Shown here one piece after another: positions 43,008-52,415 of a stretch of 64,000 bases of DNA. The stretch comes from Fervidobacterium nodosum Rt17-B1. GTDB lineage: Bacteria > Thermotogota > Thermotogae > Thermotogales > Fervidobacteriaceae. The notes beneath the pieces are model-generated. The model did no database searches and was not told the DNA's origin. It saw only the letters and a list, made by a program, of their open reading frames with translations. A program made the translations under genes and the position numbers. Where the stretch lies: contig NC_009718.1 in the NCBI RefSeq assembly GCF_000017545.1, positions 1,488,001 through 1,552,000 on the forward strand, read 5' to 3'. Every line of letters starts with the position of its first letter. Position 1 is the first letter of the stretch.

Positions 43008-44282
43008 GTGGTAAGTTTAGACAGTGTAATAGAACAAAAGATCGCGCCTAACTATCAAAAGAAAATGCTTTTTATTACTTCTCTGATGTGGATGTTTGAC
43101 GCAGCGGGAGTTTTGGTTTTGTCTTTTACTTTACCGAATATATCGAAAGAATGGAATTTATCGGTTTCAACTTCTGCTAATGTTATCAGCTCCACATTCG
43201 TTGGTATGCTTATAGGTGCACTGAGTGTTGGAATAGTTTCTGATATGTTTGGTAGGAAGCTTTCCAATATTCTTTATTTCTTATTTACTGTTATTTTCAC
43301 AGCGTTGCTGGGGTTTACAAAAGATGTTGGCACTTTTATTGTACTTCGTTTGTTGGCAGGTATCGGTTACGGTGGCCTTATGCCATCTGTGAATGCTTAT
43401 ATGGCTGAATTTACAGGTAGGGGATTAAGAGGGGCGTACCTGGTTCTTCTTGAAGCTAGCTGGGCTATTGGAAGTATAATCATTGGATTGATTTCTGTTT
43501 TAACGGTTGGTGTTAGTTGGAGGATAAGTTACTATGTTTTCTTGATAGGTATTTTGTTGCTTCCAATGTTGTTTAAACTTCCCGAATCACCGAGGTTTGT
43601 TTTCAAAAAGTCTGGTAAAGAAAAGCTAGAAAAGGTGTTTTCGATTAAAATAGAAGATAACATAGAGCCTATTCCCGAATCGAAAGTAGGTGTAATTGAT
43701 ATACTTAAGGGTGCTTATTTTAAACGTACTGTAATGATATGGATTCAATGGTTTACGGTGAGTTTTGTTTACTATACGCTATTTTCATGGGCGCCTAAGA
43801 TATTCGCTCAGCAGGGACTAAGTGCGACTAAATCTCTGTGGTTTACTTTCTTTATGATGGTTGCACAACTTCCAGGATATCTTTCTGCGGCTTATTTTAT
43901 AGAGAAGATTGGAAGGAAAAAATCTTTGGTTGTTTACACGCTCGGTATGGCTATTACTTCTATTATATGGGCATTCGTTAGTTCGACGGTTCAATTGGTA
44001 ATTGTTGCTTTACTTTTATCGTTCTTCACGTTGGGCGTTTGGGGGTTAGTTTACGCATACACACCAGAACTTTATCCAACAGCGATGAGGGGAACTGGGA
44101 ATGGCATGGCGGGGGTTATAGCAAGGATTGCAGGTATATTGGCTCCTCAGTACGGTGGTTTTATGCTCGCCAATAATAAATCGTTCCTTGAGATTTTTGG
44201 TTACCTTGCTTTACTTTCTATTATCTCATCAATTATCGCAGGGATAATGGGCGTTGAAACAAAACAGAAAGATATATTTTAA
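43008..44282 (+). CDS. MFS transporter (sugar/organic acid porter type)
   Basis: A 424-residue 12-helix major facilitator. It carries the conserved loop 2-3 motif SDMFGRK, its second-half counterpart EKIGRKK, and PESPRFV after helix 6, which places it in the sugar/aromatic acid porter branch. The substrate cannot be read from the sequence; its position just before the FMN riboswitch is not enough to call it a flavin transporter. The reading frame extends to 42972, but GTG 43008 with GGGAGGTGG is preferred. Confidence 0.88.
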   Translation: MVSLDSVIEQKIAPNYQKKMLFITSLMWMFDAAGVLVLSFTLPNISKEWNLSVSTSANVISSTFVGMLIGALSVGIVSDMFGRKLSNILYFLFTVIFTALLGFTKDVGTFIVLRLLAGIGYGGLMPSVNAYMAEFTGRGLRGAYLVLLEASWAIGSIIIGLISVLTVGVSWRISYYVFLIGILLLPMLFKLPESPRFVFKKSGKEKLEKVFSIKIEDNIEPIPESKVGVIDILKGAYFKRTVMIWIQWFTVSFVYYTLFSWAPKIFAQQGLSATKSLWFTFFMMVAQLPGYLSAAYFIEKIGRKKSLVVYTLGMAITSIIWAFVSSTVQLVIVALLLSFFTLGVWGLVYAYTPELYPTAMRGTGNGMAGVIARIAGILAPQYGGFMLANNKSFLEIFGYLALLSIISSIIAGIMGVETKQKDIF

Positions 44283-44294
44283 AATGTAATATGG

Positions 44295-44467
44295 TATAAT
44301 ATATTTCGAAAAGGCGAAAATATTCAGGGTACTCTCGGGGCAGGGTGAAATTCCCGACCGGCGGTGAAAGCCCGCGAGCCTTCCGAAAGTTTTTAAGTTT
44401 TTTGTAGGAAGGTTGATCCGGTGGAATTCCGGAGCCGACGGTGAAAGTCCGGATGGGAGAGAGTACC
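44295..44467 (+). promoter_or_regulatory. Promoter and FMN riboswitch of the rib operon
   Basis: TGG-TATAAT (extended -10, 44295-44300) is followed by a complete FMN aptamer (RFN element) from about 44327 to 44467. Conserved blocks GGGCAGGGTGAAATTCCC, CCGGCGGTGAAAGCC, ATCCGGTG and GACGGTGAAAGTCCGGATGG are all present, and P1 closes GGGTACTCTC with GAGAGAGTACC. It senses flavin mononucleotide and controls the terminator that follows. Repression at high FMN is the rule for the family. Confidence 0.97.
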
Positions 44468-44513
44468 AAGAGCATTTGCTATTGTGCTCAGATGTTAAAT
44501 GGTTAGTAATCAA

Positions 44514-44550
44514 GCCCCGAGAGTAAAAAGACTCTCGGGGCGTTTATTTT
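44514..44550 (+). terminator. Riboswitch-controlled terminator
   Basis: Eleven-base stem GCCCCGAGAGT/ACTCTCGGGGC with a six-base loop, then GTTTATTTTT. Its 3' arm is identical to the 5' strand of the aptamer P1 region (44331-44341), so either copy can pair with the arm at 44514-44524. This is the switch between antiterminator and terminator. Confidence 0.9.
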
Positions 44551-44566
44551 TGATTCTTCAAAAGGG

Positions 44567-45664
44567 GTGATTTTTCTGAACGAAGATAAGGTTCATGAAA
44601 GATTTATGAAACTTGCCATAGTTATTGCAAAGAAAGGTATTGGGTTTGTAAATCCTAACCCACCTGTTGGTGCCGTTATTGTTAAAGACGGTAAGATTTT
44701 GAGTATGGGATATCACAAATACTATGGTGGGTACCATGCTGAAAGGGATGCGATATTGTCTGCTTTAAACGCAGGGATTGATATTTCCGGTTCAACTATG
44801 TACGTAACTCTTGAACCGTGCGACCACTATGGCAAGACACCACCGTGTACCGATTTGATAATTCAGTCTGGAATAAAGGAGGTTTACATAGCTTGCACGG
44901 ACCCTAATCCAATTAGTGGAAACGGTGCTGAGAAATTGCGAAAAAATGGTGTGGATGTGCACATCGGCTTACTCGAGGAAGAAGCGAGAGAATTGGCAAA
45001 GTTCTTTTTTAAGTCCGTTGAGACTGGGATTCCATATGTTACGTTAAAATACGCTGCTACGCTTGATGGGAAAATCGCGGATGTTAACGGAAACTCTAAA
45101 TGGATTACAGATGAGTTGAGGAAGGTTGTTCACAAATTGAGAAGTGAACATATGGCGGTTTTAGTGGGCGCAGGTACGGTTATTAAAGATAATCCGACGC
45201 TCAACGTTAGGTTTTTAAAAAGCAAGAAGAGGAATCCTATAAAAGTTGTGCTTGATAAAAGAGGTGTTATTTTTGAAAAGATAAAAGATTTGAACGTATT
45301 TCAAGGCGAAAAGGTGATTGTTTTTACGGAAAAGCAAGTGAGTGCTCCTGAGCTCAATGGAGTGAATGGAGTGAAGATATTTAATGTTTTGGAACCGATT
45401 GAGATTCTTAAGACACTTTACAAGGAAGAACGTGTAGATTCTGTGCTAGTAGAAGGTGGGAGCGAGATTTTCAGCCAATTTTTGCCCTTTGCCGATGAGA
45501 TTTATGGTTTTTACGGATTGAAAGCTTTGGGTAAAGGTAAAGGTATTTTTGAAAATATAGTGAATTTTATAGATTCCCCTTTCGATTTTTCGATTAAGCA
45601 TTTTAAAGTTTCGAAGAATAAGAAAGAATTCTTGGTGGTGATGAAGAGATGTTCACAGGGATAA
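44567..45664 (+). CDS. ribD: Riboflavin biosynthesis RibD (deaminase/reductase)
   Basis: A 365-residue bifunctional enzyme for the second and third riboflavin steps. The N-terminal deaminase has zinc motifs HAERDA and PCDHYGKTPPC. The C-terminal reductase (from about 150) has TLKYAATLDGKIA and VEGGSEI. GTG 44567 overlaps the G-rich AAGGGGTGA, which looks like the ribosome site itself. The protein would then start nearer residue 4, where the only codon with good spacing is CTG 44576; family members do begin near that point (NEDKVHERFMKLA). The end overlaps ribE by 16 bases. Confidence 0.92.
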   Translation: MIFLNEDKVHERFMKLAIVIAKKGIGFVNPNPPVGAVIVKDGKILSMGYHKYYGGYHAERDAILSALNAGIDISGSTMYVTLEPCDHYGKTPPCTDLIIQSGIKEVYIACTDPNPISGNGAEKLRKNGVDVHIGLLEEEARELAKFFFKSVETGIPYVTLKYAATLDGKIADVNGNSKWITDELRKVVHKLRSEHMAVLVGAGTVIKDNPTLNVRFLKSKKRNPIKVVLDKRGVIFEKIKDLNVFQGEKVIVFTEKQVSAPELNGVNGVKIFNVLEPIEILKTLYKEERVDSVLVEGGSEIFSQFLPFADEIYGFYGLKALGKGKGIFENIVNFIDSPFDFSIKHFKVSKNKKEFLVVMKRCSQG

Positions 45665-46242
45665 TACAAAAGGTAGCAAAGGGAGTTTTGGTGGGGAATA
45701 GGTTGAAAATTGAGCGTTGTTGGGGAGATTTATCACTGGGAGAGAGTATTGCCATTAACGGTGTTTGTCTTACACTTACAGATTTTGACGATTCGTTTAT
45801 GTATTTCGATGTTGGGGCGGAAACGTTGAAGTTAACTAATATTAAATACGAGAAGTTATTTAATTTGGAAAGGGCTTTGAAACTTGGAGATTCTGTTTCT
45901 GGACATTTTGTGACTGGTCATGTCGATGGTATGGTGAAGCTTATAGCTAAGCATATATACGATAAAACATTGTATCTTACTTTCTCAATGCCAAAGGAAA
46001 GATGGGGAGTTGTTAAGAAAGGTTCTATAGCTTTGAACGGAGTTAGTCTTACTATCGCGAATGCATCTCTTGATACTTTTACTGTTCAACTTATACCACA
46101 CACAATAGAAAATACGACGTTTAAATTTATTACCTCTGGTTCCTATGTCAACTATGAGATTGATGTATTAGCAAGGTTTATTCATAATGAATTAAATAAT
46201 CTTGAGAAGGGGTATAAGGATGGGATGATGTATGAGTATTGA
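45649..46242 (+). CDS. ribE: Riboflavin synthase alpha chain
   Basis: A 197-residue riboflavin synthase, which turns two lumazines into riboflavin. It has the typical MFTGIIQ start and the two tandem barrel halves, with INGVCLTL and ALNGVSLTIA plus GHFVTGHVDG. The ATG lies inside the end of ribD and its own end overlaps ribBA, so the operon is tightly coupled. Confidence 0.95.
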   Translation: MFTGIIQKVAKGVLVGNRLKIERCWGDLSLGESIAINGVCLTLTDFDDSFMYFDVGAETLKLTNIKYEKLFNLERALKLGDSVSGHFVTGHVDGMVKLIAKHIYDKTLYLTFSMPKERWGVVKKGSIALNGVSLTIANASLDTFTVQLIPHTIENTTFKFITSGSYVNYEIDVLARFIHNELNNLEKGYKDGMMYEY

Positions 46243-47422
46243 ATTGGGTATTTTGAAGGATTTGAGGGAGTATTTTCTTTCGGGTAAACCACTTATATTA
46301 ATTGATGAGAATAGAGAAAAAGAAGGGGATTTTGTTTATCCAGCCGAGCTTATCGATGAGAGTATGGTTGAATTTTTTGTCAGGTATGGTAAAGGGCTTT
46401 TTTGTTTGGTTGCACCGGAAGGTGATTTACTGAGCAGAGGATTTTTCAAGTTGCCCACGAATTACGGCGCAAATTATTTTATTCCAATAGATTTTGGTGA
46501 TGGTACAGGGATAAGTGCGTATGAAAGGGCGGTAACTTGCAGGGCGTTGGCTAATAGAGACAAAAAAATAAGTGAATTTAGGTATCCAGGTCATGTGATG
46601 TTGATTGGTTCGCAGGATTTTTCCAAAAGGCGTGGGCACAGCGAATCTTCGGTTGAGCTCATGAAAATGTGTGGATTTAAGCCTTACTCTGTTATTGTTG
46701 AAATTTTAAACGAGAGAGGCGACTCGCATGATTTTGATTATTTAAGTAAATTAGCTGAGAAGTTTGAATTGAAGACTATGAGTATTAAAGATGTATGGAG
46801 ACTTTACGTTTTAAGTAATGAACTTATCAAGATTAAATCCACTGCGAAATTACCAACCGAATATGGGATATTTGAAATTGTTTCTTTTGACAATAAATTA
46901 GATTACAAAGAGCATTTTGCGCTTGTTAAGCGATGGCAAGGTGTGCCACTTGTAAGGATTCACTCTGAATGTGTGACTGGCGATTGCTTATCTTCTCTAA
47001 GGTGTGATTGCGGCTCGCAACTTGGTAAAGCTTTGAAGATGATAGAAAAAGATGGAGGAGTGCTTATTTACCTTAGGCAGGAAGGGAGGGATATAGGTTT
47101 AAGCGCAAAAATAAGTGCTTATGAACTTCAAGATAAAGGGTTGGATACGTACGAGGCGAATGTAAAACTGGGGTTTAAACCTGACCAGCGCGATTATGCA
47201 GCGGCAAGTCAGATATTAAAAGCACTTGGCATTGATAAAGTAAGGCTTTTAACGAATAATCCAAACAAGGTTAAGGCTTTAGAAAGTTATGGGATAAGCG
47301 TCGTTGAACGTGTGAGCCTTTATGGGAAAGTAACGAAATTCAATGTGAGTTATCTAAAGACTAAGGTAGAAAAATTTGGTCATTTGATAGAGATTGAAGG
47401 GTCAAAGGAGGTCAATTTATGA
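46232..47422 (+). CDS. ribBA: RibBA: DHBP synthase / GTP cyclohydrolase II
   Basis: A 396-residue fusion providing both entry enzymes of riboflavin synthesis. The N-terminal DHBP synthase (1-200) shows DENREKEGDFV, FGDGTGISAYERA and RRGHSESSVEL. It is somewhat diverged (usual T-x-x-D runs are altered) but keeps the metal and phosphate residues. The C-terminal GTP cyclohydrolase II has RIHSECVTGDCLSSLRCDCG with the three zinc Cys, and LRQEGRDIGL. It overlaps ribH by four bases (ATGA). Confidence 0.93.
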   Translation: MSIELGILKDLREYFLSGKPLILIDENREKEGDFVYPAELIDESMVEFFVRYGKGLFCLVAPEGDLLSRGFFKLPTNYGANYFIPIDFGDGTGISAYERAVTCRALANRDKKISEFRYPGHVMLIGSQDFSKRRGHSESSVELMKMCGFKPYSVIVEILNERGDSHDFDYLSKLAEKFELKTMSIKDVWRLYVLSNELIKIKSTAKLPTEYGIFEIVSFDNKLDYKEHFALVKRWQGVPLVRIHSECVTGDCLSSLRCDCGSQLGKALKMIEKDGGVLIYLRQEGRDIGLSAKISAYELQDKGLDTYEANVKLGFKPDQRDYAAASQILKALGIDKVRLLTNNPNKVKALESYGISVVERVSLYGKVTKFNVSYLKTKVEKFGHLIEIEGSKEVNL

Positions 47423-47910
47423 GCAACGGTTACAAAAATTACAAAGTAATTGAAGGCGGTTTTTCAGGAGAAGGTTTGCGTTTTGGGATAGTTTTGTCAA
47501 GGTTTAATAGTACCGTTACTGAAAGGCTTCTTGAGGGTGCTGTAGATTGTTTGACAAGGCATGGTGTGAGATACGAAGACATCGAAGTTGTTAGAGTGCC
47601 GGGAAGTATGGAAGTTGCGTATGCACTTAATTTGATGACAAAGCAGGAGGAACGATACGATGGGATAATTGTATTAGCTGCTGTTATCCAAGGTGAGACT
47701 TACCATTTCAATATTGTCGCTAATGAAATAGGAAAGGTTGTTGCTCAATTTAATATGACTTCGAAGATTCCTATCACTTTTGGCGTGTTGACAACGGATA
47801 CTGTAGAACAAGCTTTGAATAGAGCTGGAATAAAGAGTGGTAACAAAGGGTTTGAAGCAGCTATGGCTGCGTTGGAGATGGTGAATTTGAAAAAGGCTTT
47901 TAATGGTTGA
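47419..47910 (+). CDS. ribH: Lumazine synthase
   Basis: A 163-residue 6,7-dimethyl-8-ribityllumazine synthase. SRFNSTVTERLLEGA, VPGSMEVAYA, AAVIQGETYHFN (with the active-site His) and FGVLTTDTVEQA are all family hallmarks. AAAGGAGG precedes the ATG. It is the last gene of ribD-ribE-ribBA-ribH, closed by a bidirectional terminator. Confidence 0.96.
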   Translation: MSNGYKNYKVIEGGFSGEGLRFGIVLSRFNSTVTERLLEGAVDCLTRHGVRYEDIEVVRVPGSMEVAYALNLMTKQEERYDGIIVLAAVIQGETYHFNIVANEIGKVVAQFNMTSKIPITFGVLTTDTVEQALNRAGIKSGNKGFEAAMAALEMVNLKKAFNG

Positions 47911-47915
47911 TAAAA

Positions 47916-47955
47916 ATTAAAGGCTTCGGTCTTTTTCCGAAGCCTTTAATTTTTG
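47916..47955. terminator. Bidirectional terminator between rib and thi operons
   Basis: Fourteen-base stem ATTAAAGGCTTCGG/CCGAAGCCTTTAAT with T runs on both strands; serves the convergent rib and thi operons. Confidence 0.9.
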
Positions 47956-49191
47956 CTATTCTGAAATGCCAACGATTATTTTTATTTTCTGTATTACTTC
48001 TTGAGGATTTCTTCCGAATACTCTTATCATCGCTTCTTTTCCATACCAACCTTCATCGTAAATGATATCGGGAAGCTCTTCTGTTTTTTCTAAGGCGTAT
48101 TTTATCATCCATTGCATGGAACTTCCATCGCTGTTTTTAATCTCTTCAGGTTCTAAGTTTCTATCGTATTTAAATACTTTCAGACCTTGTTTCAGAGCGT
48201 TTTCTATGTATTTTTCTTCGTATCTCACATTGCTTACACATCTTACGTAAGGTTTGAACGACTTTGCCGTTATAGCCATTCTTGCTGTGTGCGATTTGTC
48301 ATTAAAAGACGGGTCTGAGACAAAGCACGCTTTTCCTTCCTTTAGTCTTATTCTCCCTGGAAATTTAGCCACGTCTTCTTCGCATTGCGACCATGGAAGT
48401 GCGTAAGAGATATTTTGGCCAACTTCTGGAATAGTTAAGTGGCCTATCTTTTCTATTTCTTCCTTCACGATTCTTAGGCTTTCTAATGCGTCGTATTTCA
48501 TCCACTCACGGGCGAGTTTTTCACTTTGCACTTGCTGTATTTCCGTACTTCTTTCTAGAATTTTGCTCATTACAATCATCGCAGATTGAATAGCCTCTTC
48601 CACGGGGTAATCCATAGATAGAAATCCTGTGAAAATGCTTGTGAAAGCACATCCAGTTCCGTGGAATGATGAACCTTTAGGTCCTTTAATTCTTTTTGTC
48701 TTCATCTCTTTGTCATTATAGTAAACGCTAATGTATTCTCCTTCGGTATGGCCGTACGTTACAATAAATTTTTCTGAAGGTTTAACATCTAACTCTTGCG
48801 CTTCTTTGTTGTTTAAAACAATGTAATCGGCGTAATCAAAATTTTCTTTAACGATTTCTCTTTGCTCAAATTCGTACCCAGAACTTGCTTTGAGAACAAT
48901 GTTCCAAACAATTTTTGCATCTGGGTATTTTTCTCGAATGAGTTTGACCATTTCAGGAGATATGAGCCCTATTTTTATATAATCAGGCTTGGGAAGAACT
49001 GTTAGCTCTGAATCTATTTCTTCCCATTTTCTGAATTTTGCCAGAAAGACTTTCTCGCTATTTTGAACTGTATAAGCACTAACAACTCCTATCGCACTTA
49101 TTCCAAGCAAAGATAACGATTTTATATCCTGTAAAATCCCTGCTCCCGCCGATGGGTCAAATCCAGATACGACAAGTACTGTATTTGACAT
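47956..49191 (-). CDS. thiD: ThiD-ThiN fusion (HMP-P kinase / thiamine-phosphate synthase)
   Basis: A 411-residue fusion. The N-terminal 230 residues are a ribokinase-fold HMP/HMP-P kinase (SGFDPSAGAGILQDI near the start, KGSSFHGTGCAFTSI at the anion hole). The C-terminal 180 residues are a ThiN domain (PWSQCEEDVAKFPGRI, ISYALPW before it, and SDGSSMQWMI), which couples HMP-PP and thiazole phosphate in organisms lacking ThiE. ATG 49191 has GGGAGGCGG just upstream; the longer frame is not needed. Last gene of the thi operon. Confidence 0.93.
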   Translation of the reverse strand: MSNTVLVVSGFDPSAGAGILQDIKSLSLLGISAIGVVSAYTVQNSEKVFLAKFRKWEEIDSELTVLPKPDYIKIGLISPEMVKLIREKYPDAKIVWNIVLKASSGYEFEQREIVKENFDYADYIVLNNKEAQELDVKPSEKFIVTYGHTEGEYISVYYNDKEMKTKRIKGPKGSSFHGTGCAFTSIFTGFLSMDYPVEEAIQSAMIVMSKILERSTEIQQVQSEKLAREWMKYDALESLRIVKEEIEKIGHLTIPEVGQNISYALPWSQCEEDVAKFPGRIRLKEGKACFVSDPSFNDKSHTARMAITAKSFKPYVRCVSNVRYEEKYIENALKQGLKVFKYDRNLEPEEIKNSDGSSMQWMIKYALEKTEELPDIIYDEGWYGKEAMIRVFGRNPQEVIQKIKIIVGISE

Positions 49192-49193
49192 AT

Positions 49194-49961
49194 TTACACC
49201 GCCTCCCAATACTCTAAGAGCTTACTCAATTCATTTGGACAATCGTTTGATGGCTCGATTACCAAATCTATATCTAATTTTTTAACTTGGGCTATAAGCT
49301 CAAGTATCTTTTTGAATTGTAAAGAATCCCCCCACGGCGCATGGTGACATTTGTTGTATGTTTCAATATCAGCGTAATAAAGATGGTATTCTTTGGTGTA
49401 CTCGATTGTTTGATTGAGAAAGTCTATGGGATCAAGCATGTAATACTCAGTGTCTATGAGTAAATGGCCGATATCTATGCATAACTTAGTGTTGGTTTCT
49501 TTCGCGAGCCATACATAATCTTGTGGATTATGGAAATAATCATTTAAATATACATTTTCAATTCTAGTTTCTATAATTCGATTTAAATTTACGATATGGT
49601 TTATCGCTTGATTTACTATCTTTTCCTTTTTCCAATTATCCTTCTGCTTTGCGTTTGGAAAGTGGATTACTATATATTCTGCGCCTATGTTTTTTGCAAA
49701 TTTACCACAAAATACGTTCGTTATGTATGTGTCTATTCTCAAATCTTCTAAGAGGTGCGTTGGGAATGGATGCGTTTCTTTGTATTTGTATATAAACGGT
49801 GCATGTATTCCAAATGTCGCGTTTCGTTTTTTTAGGAAGTTTAAGACTGTCTCAACATCTTGTTGCTTAAAAAATGTGAGTTCGTAATGTGATGATACCG
49901 GTAAAGTTTCTATTTTTTCGATATTTGCCCTTATCATGCTTGTTGATATGCCTTTTCGCAT
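49194..49961 (-). CDS. TIM-barrel sugar isomerase/epimerase-like protein in thi operon
   Basis: A 255-residue AP-endonuclease-2/xylose-isomerase-like TIM barrel. Metal-site residues are visible: Glu in SHYELTFFK, His in YIVIHFPN, Asp and His in CIDIGHLL, His/Asp in YYADIETYNK and Glu in LVIEPSND. Its substrate is unknown. It lies between thiC and thiDN with no spare bases, so it is co-expressed with thiamine synthesis and may handle a phosphosugar or precursor of that pathway. GGGG precedes the ATG. Confidence 0.82.
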   Translation of the reverse strand: MRKGISTSMIRANIEKIETLPVSSHYELTFFKQQDVETVLNFLKKRNATFGIHAPFIYKYKETHPFPTHLLEDLRIDTYITNVFCGKFAKNIGAEYIVIHFPNAKQKDNWKKEKIVNQAINHIVNLNRIIETRIENVYLNDYFHNPQDYVWLAKETNTKLCIDIGHLLIDTEYYMLDPIDFLNQTIEYTKEYHLYYADIETYNKCHHAPWGDSLQFKKILELIAQVKKLDIDLVIEPSNDCPNELSKLLEYWEAV

Positions 49962-49984
49962 TTTTTATCCCCTTTTGATTTTAT

Positions 49985-51262
49985 TTATTTTGCGTATTCG
50001 TTAGCTATTTTTATTGCGCAAAAAGGACCACACATCGAACAGCCTTTTTCTTCGTATGGTCTTTTCTTTAAGTAATCTTTAGCTTTTTCAGAGTGGATAG
50101 CCAATTCGAACATCTTCTCCCAATCAAATTTACTCCTTGCTATGGCCATTTGTTTTTCGAGTTCTAAGGCTTTTTTGTTTCCACGAGCCACATCGGCTAT
50201 CGTTGCTGCTATTTTTGAAGCTATAACACCTTCTTTGACATCTTCAACAGTTGGAAGTGAAACATGCTCAGATGGTGTTACATAACACAGGAAATCGGCA
50301 CCATAGTAAGCTGCCAAAGCTCCTCCAATAGCGCTAACTATATGGTCGTATCCAACACCTCTATCTGTGGGGAGGGGACCTAATAAAAATATTGGAGCAC
50401 CTTTTCCCACTTTTTTCATCAATTTCACGTTCATCTCTATATCATTGAGTGGTACGTGTCCAGGACCCTCTAACATGACTTGTACGCCTTTTTCCCAAGC
50501 TCTTTCAACCAATTCGCGCATAACGAACAATTCTTCCAATTGTTGATGGTCAGTGGCATCAAGAATAGCGCCGGGTCTCATGCCATCACCTAAGCTAAGC
50601 GTTACGTCGTATTCTCTAGCTATATCTAATATCTCGTCGAAATACTCATAGAAAGGATTTTCTTTGTTATTTTTTATCATCCAGCCTGTGACAATCGCTC
50701 CCCCGCGACTAACTATTTTTAGTATTCTTTGGTTGTTTTTAACCTTTTCAAGCACGTTTTTCGTTATTCCAACGTGAATGGTCATGAAGTCTATACCATC
50801 TTCTGCGTGCGATTTAACCATATCTATGAAATCTTTCTCTGAGAAATCTACAACGTTTTTTCCAGATTTGTACGAAAGAACAGCGGAATCGTAAATTGGT
50901 ACTGAACCAACCGGCACAGGGCTCATTTCGACTAAAATTCTTCTCATTTCCTTTAAATCTCCCCACGTGGAGAGTACCATGACGGAATCCGCACCAGAGT
51001 CTATAGCTACTTTTAACTTTTCGATTTCTTCTTCAAGTGAACTATAGCCAAGTGATGTTCCAATGTTTGCGTTAACTTTTACAGAAAATCCTTCACCGAC
51101 AACCATTGGTCTTGATATTTTGTGGATTTTGTTTTTTGGTATAACGGCTTTTCCAGAAGAAAGTTTTTCTAATATTTCTTTAACATCTACACCCTCATAT
51201 TCTGCACAAATTGACATTTCTGGAGATATTTGAGATTTTCTTGCCATTTCAAGTTGTGTCAT
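49985..51262 (-). CDS. thiC: HMP-P synthase ThiC
   Basis: A 425-residue radical SAM enzyme turning aminoimidazole ribotide into HMP phosphate. It has [35 protein letters not shown] and the C-terminal [4Fe-4S] motif CSMCGPFC (C-x2-C-x4-C). It is the short anaerobe-type ThiC. Start ATG 51262 overlaps the thi4 stop as ATGA. Confidence 0.96.
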   Translation of the reverse strand: MTQLEMARKSQISPEMSICAEYEGVDVKEILEKLSSGKAVIPKNKIHKISRPMVVGEGFSVKVNANIGTSLGYSSLEEEIEKLKVAIDSGADSVMVLSTWGDLKEMRRILVEMSPVPVGSVPIYDSAVLSYKSGKNVVDFSEKDFIDMVKSHAEDGIDFMTIHVGITKNVLEKVKNNQRILKIVSRGGAIVTGWMIKNNKENPFYEYFDEILDIAREYDVTLSLGDGMRPGAILDATDHQQLEELFVMRELVERAWEKGVQVMLEGPGHVPLNDIEMNVKLMKKVGKGAPIFLLGPLPTDRGVGYDHIVSAIGGALAAYYGADFLCYVTPSEHVSLPTVEDVKEGVIASKIAATIADVARGNKKALELEKQMAIARSKFDWEKMFELAIHSEKAKDYLKKRPYEEKGCSMCGPFCAIKIANEYAK

Positions 51263-52086
51263 ACTCTCACCCACATCTTATCTTCTGAGGTTTCTATTCT
51301 TTTCAGCTCTTCTTCTATCAATTCAGCAGCGCGAAGACCAGACATTATCATTCCACCGAAAATTGGCCCCATTCTTGGTCCACCACCGACACTTACCGCC
51401 GCCATGCCCATGACGTAAAGACCGGGGTAAATTTCTTTTGTGTTTTCAACGACGAATTTTTCACCATTCTCAGCGTCCATTGGAAATTCGTATTCAACAA
51501 CTCCGCATGAGCAAAGGTTTTCCGAAGAACCTTTTACAGAATTAATTATTCCTCTTTTGGAGAGTAATCTGACGAGATTTGCTGGATGTCCCGTGCCGTC
51601 AACTGTGAATTTAGCTACAACCGTTATAGGGTCGACGTGTAATTTTTCCTTTATAGTTGGCATCCAGTTTATGACAACACCGGATATTCTTTCATTGTAC
51701 ATAACAAGGTCTTCAACGAATACGTTATTGAATATATACGCACCATTTTTCGTTGCGTTGTAAAGCATTGCGGAAGCAAAGTGCACGGCATCAACAACGA
51801 TGAACTCATCTTCCTTTTTGTACTTAATATGATGTTCCTTCAAATACCATTCGAGTTCACTTTCCAAAACTAGTTCATTGAACATCATTCCACCGCCCCA
51901 AATACCTCCGCCAGGTTCGTTTTTCGCCTCAAAAATCGCTACTTTTCTACCATTTTTGGCAAGTTCTGTGGCAAGAGCAAGGGCGCTTGGCCCACATCCA
52001 GCTATAGCTACATCTACATTCAGCACATCGTTTAGTTTTTGGAAGTAATGCTTTACGATAAGTTGGGAAATCTTTAAGTCTTTCAT
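51259..52086 (-). CDS. thi4: Thiazole synthase Thi4 (archaeal/anaerobe type)
   Basis: A 275-residue Thi4 making the thiazole precursor from NAD and glycine. The NAD-binding start reads [20 protein letters not shown], then [15 protein letters not shown] and, near the end, [20 protein letters not shown]. At the place of the sulphur-donating Cys of yeast Thi4 this protein has DGTGHPANL with His, the signature of sulphide-using, multi-turnover Thi4. The frame is open 42 codons upstream into the leader; ATG 52086 has GGGAGGAG at correct distance. First gene of the TPP-controlled operon. Confidence 0.92.
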   Translation of the reverse strand: MKDLKISQLIVKHYFQKLNDVLNVDVAIAGCGPSALALATELAKNGRKVAIFEAKNEPGGGIWGGGMMFNELVLESELEWYLKEHHIKYKKEDEFIVVDAVHFASAMLYNATKNGAYIFNNVFVEDLVMYNERISGVVINWMPTIKEKLHVDPITVVAKFTVDGTGHPANLVRLLSKRGIINSVKGSSENLCSCGVVEYEFPMDAENGEKFVVENTKEIYPGLYVMGMAAVSVGGGPRMGPIFGGMIMSGLRAAELIEEELKRIETSEDKMWVRV

Positions 52087-52122
52087 ACTCATCTCCTCCC
52101 TGTTTTGAAGTTTTTTACAATA

Positions 52123-52157
52123 AAAAATCCCTCCGAATTTTCTTCGGAGGGATTTTT
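52123..52157 (-). terminator. Terminator downstream of the TPP riboswitch
   Basis: Hairpin AATCCCTCCGA/TCGGAGGGATT extended by A/T pairs, with a T run on the minus strand just before thi4. The same GGAGGGATT occurs at the 3' side of the aptamer, allowing mutually exclusive pairing. Confidence 0.88.
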
Positions 52158-52202
52158 GTTTTGATATTTCATTTTGCTTATTTAACTTTTTTACAATAAT
52201 TA

Positions 52203-52307
52203 CCACTCCCAATCCCTCCGCCGGTATTACCCGGATCAGGTTCGTAGGGTCGAGGGATTGCCTCCCTCCTCTCAGCCCCGCAGTATGGAGCTCCCCTTGG
52301 GAGAATA
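52203..52307 (-). promoter_or_regulatory. TPP riboswitch (THI element)
   Basis: On the minus strand the conserved TPP aptamer blocks appear in order: GGGGAGCTCC, GCGGGGCTGAGAG, then ACCCTACGAACCTGATCCGG and GTAATACCGGCG, closing with GGGATTGGGAG. It senses thiamine pyrophosphate and controls thi4-thiC-TIM barrel-thiDN through the downstream terminator. Confidence 0.97.
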
Positions 52308-52325
52308 TTCACTTTTTCTAATTTG

Positions 52326-52354
52326 ATTTTATCTTACCTATATCTGTATGTCAA
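52326..52354 (-). promoter_or_regulatory. Promoter of the thi operon
   Basis: Minus strand TTGACA (52354-52349) and TAAAAT (52331-52326), spacing 17, directly upstream of the TPP riboswitch. Confidence 0.85.
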
Positions 52355-52415
52355 TTGCCGATTTTTGGTGAATTTGTTTGATTATTTGTATTTTGATAGC
52401 TCAGAATCGATTCAA

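Noticed and set aside
44233-44513. Minus-strand frames over the FMN riboswitch
   Set aside because: The region is fully explained by the conserved RFN element; the frames are incidental.
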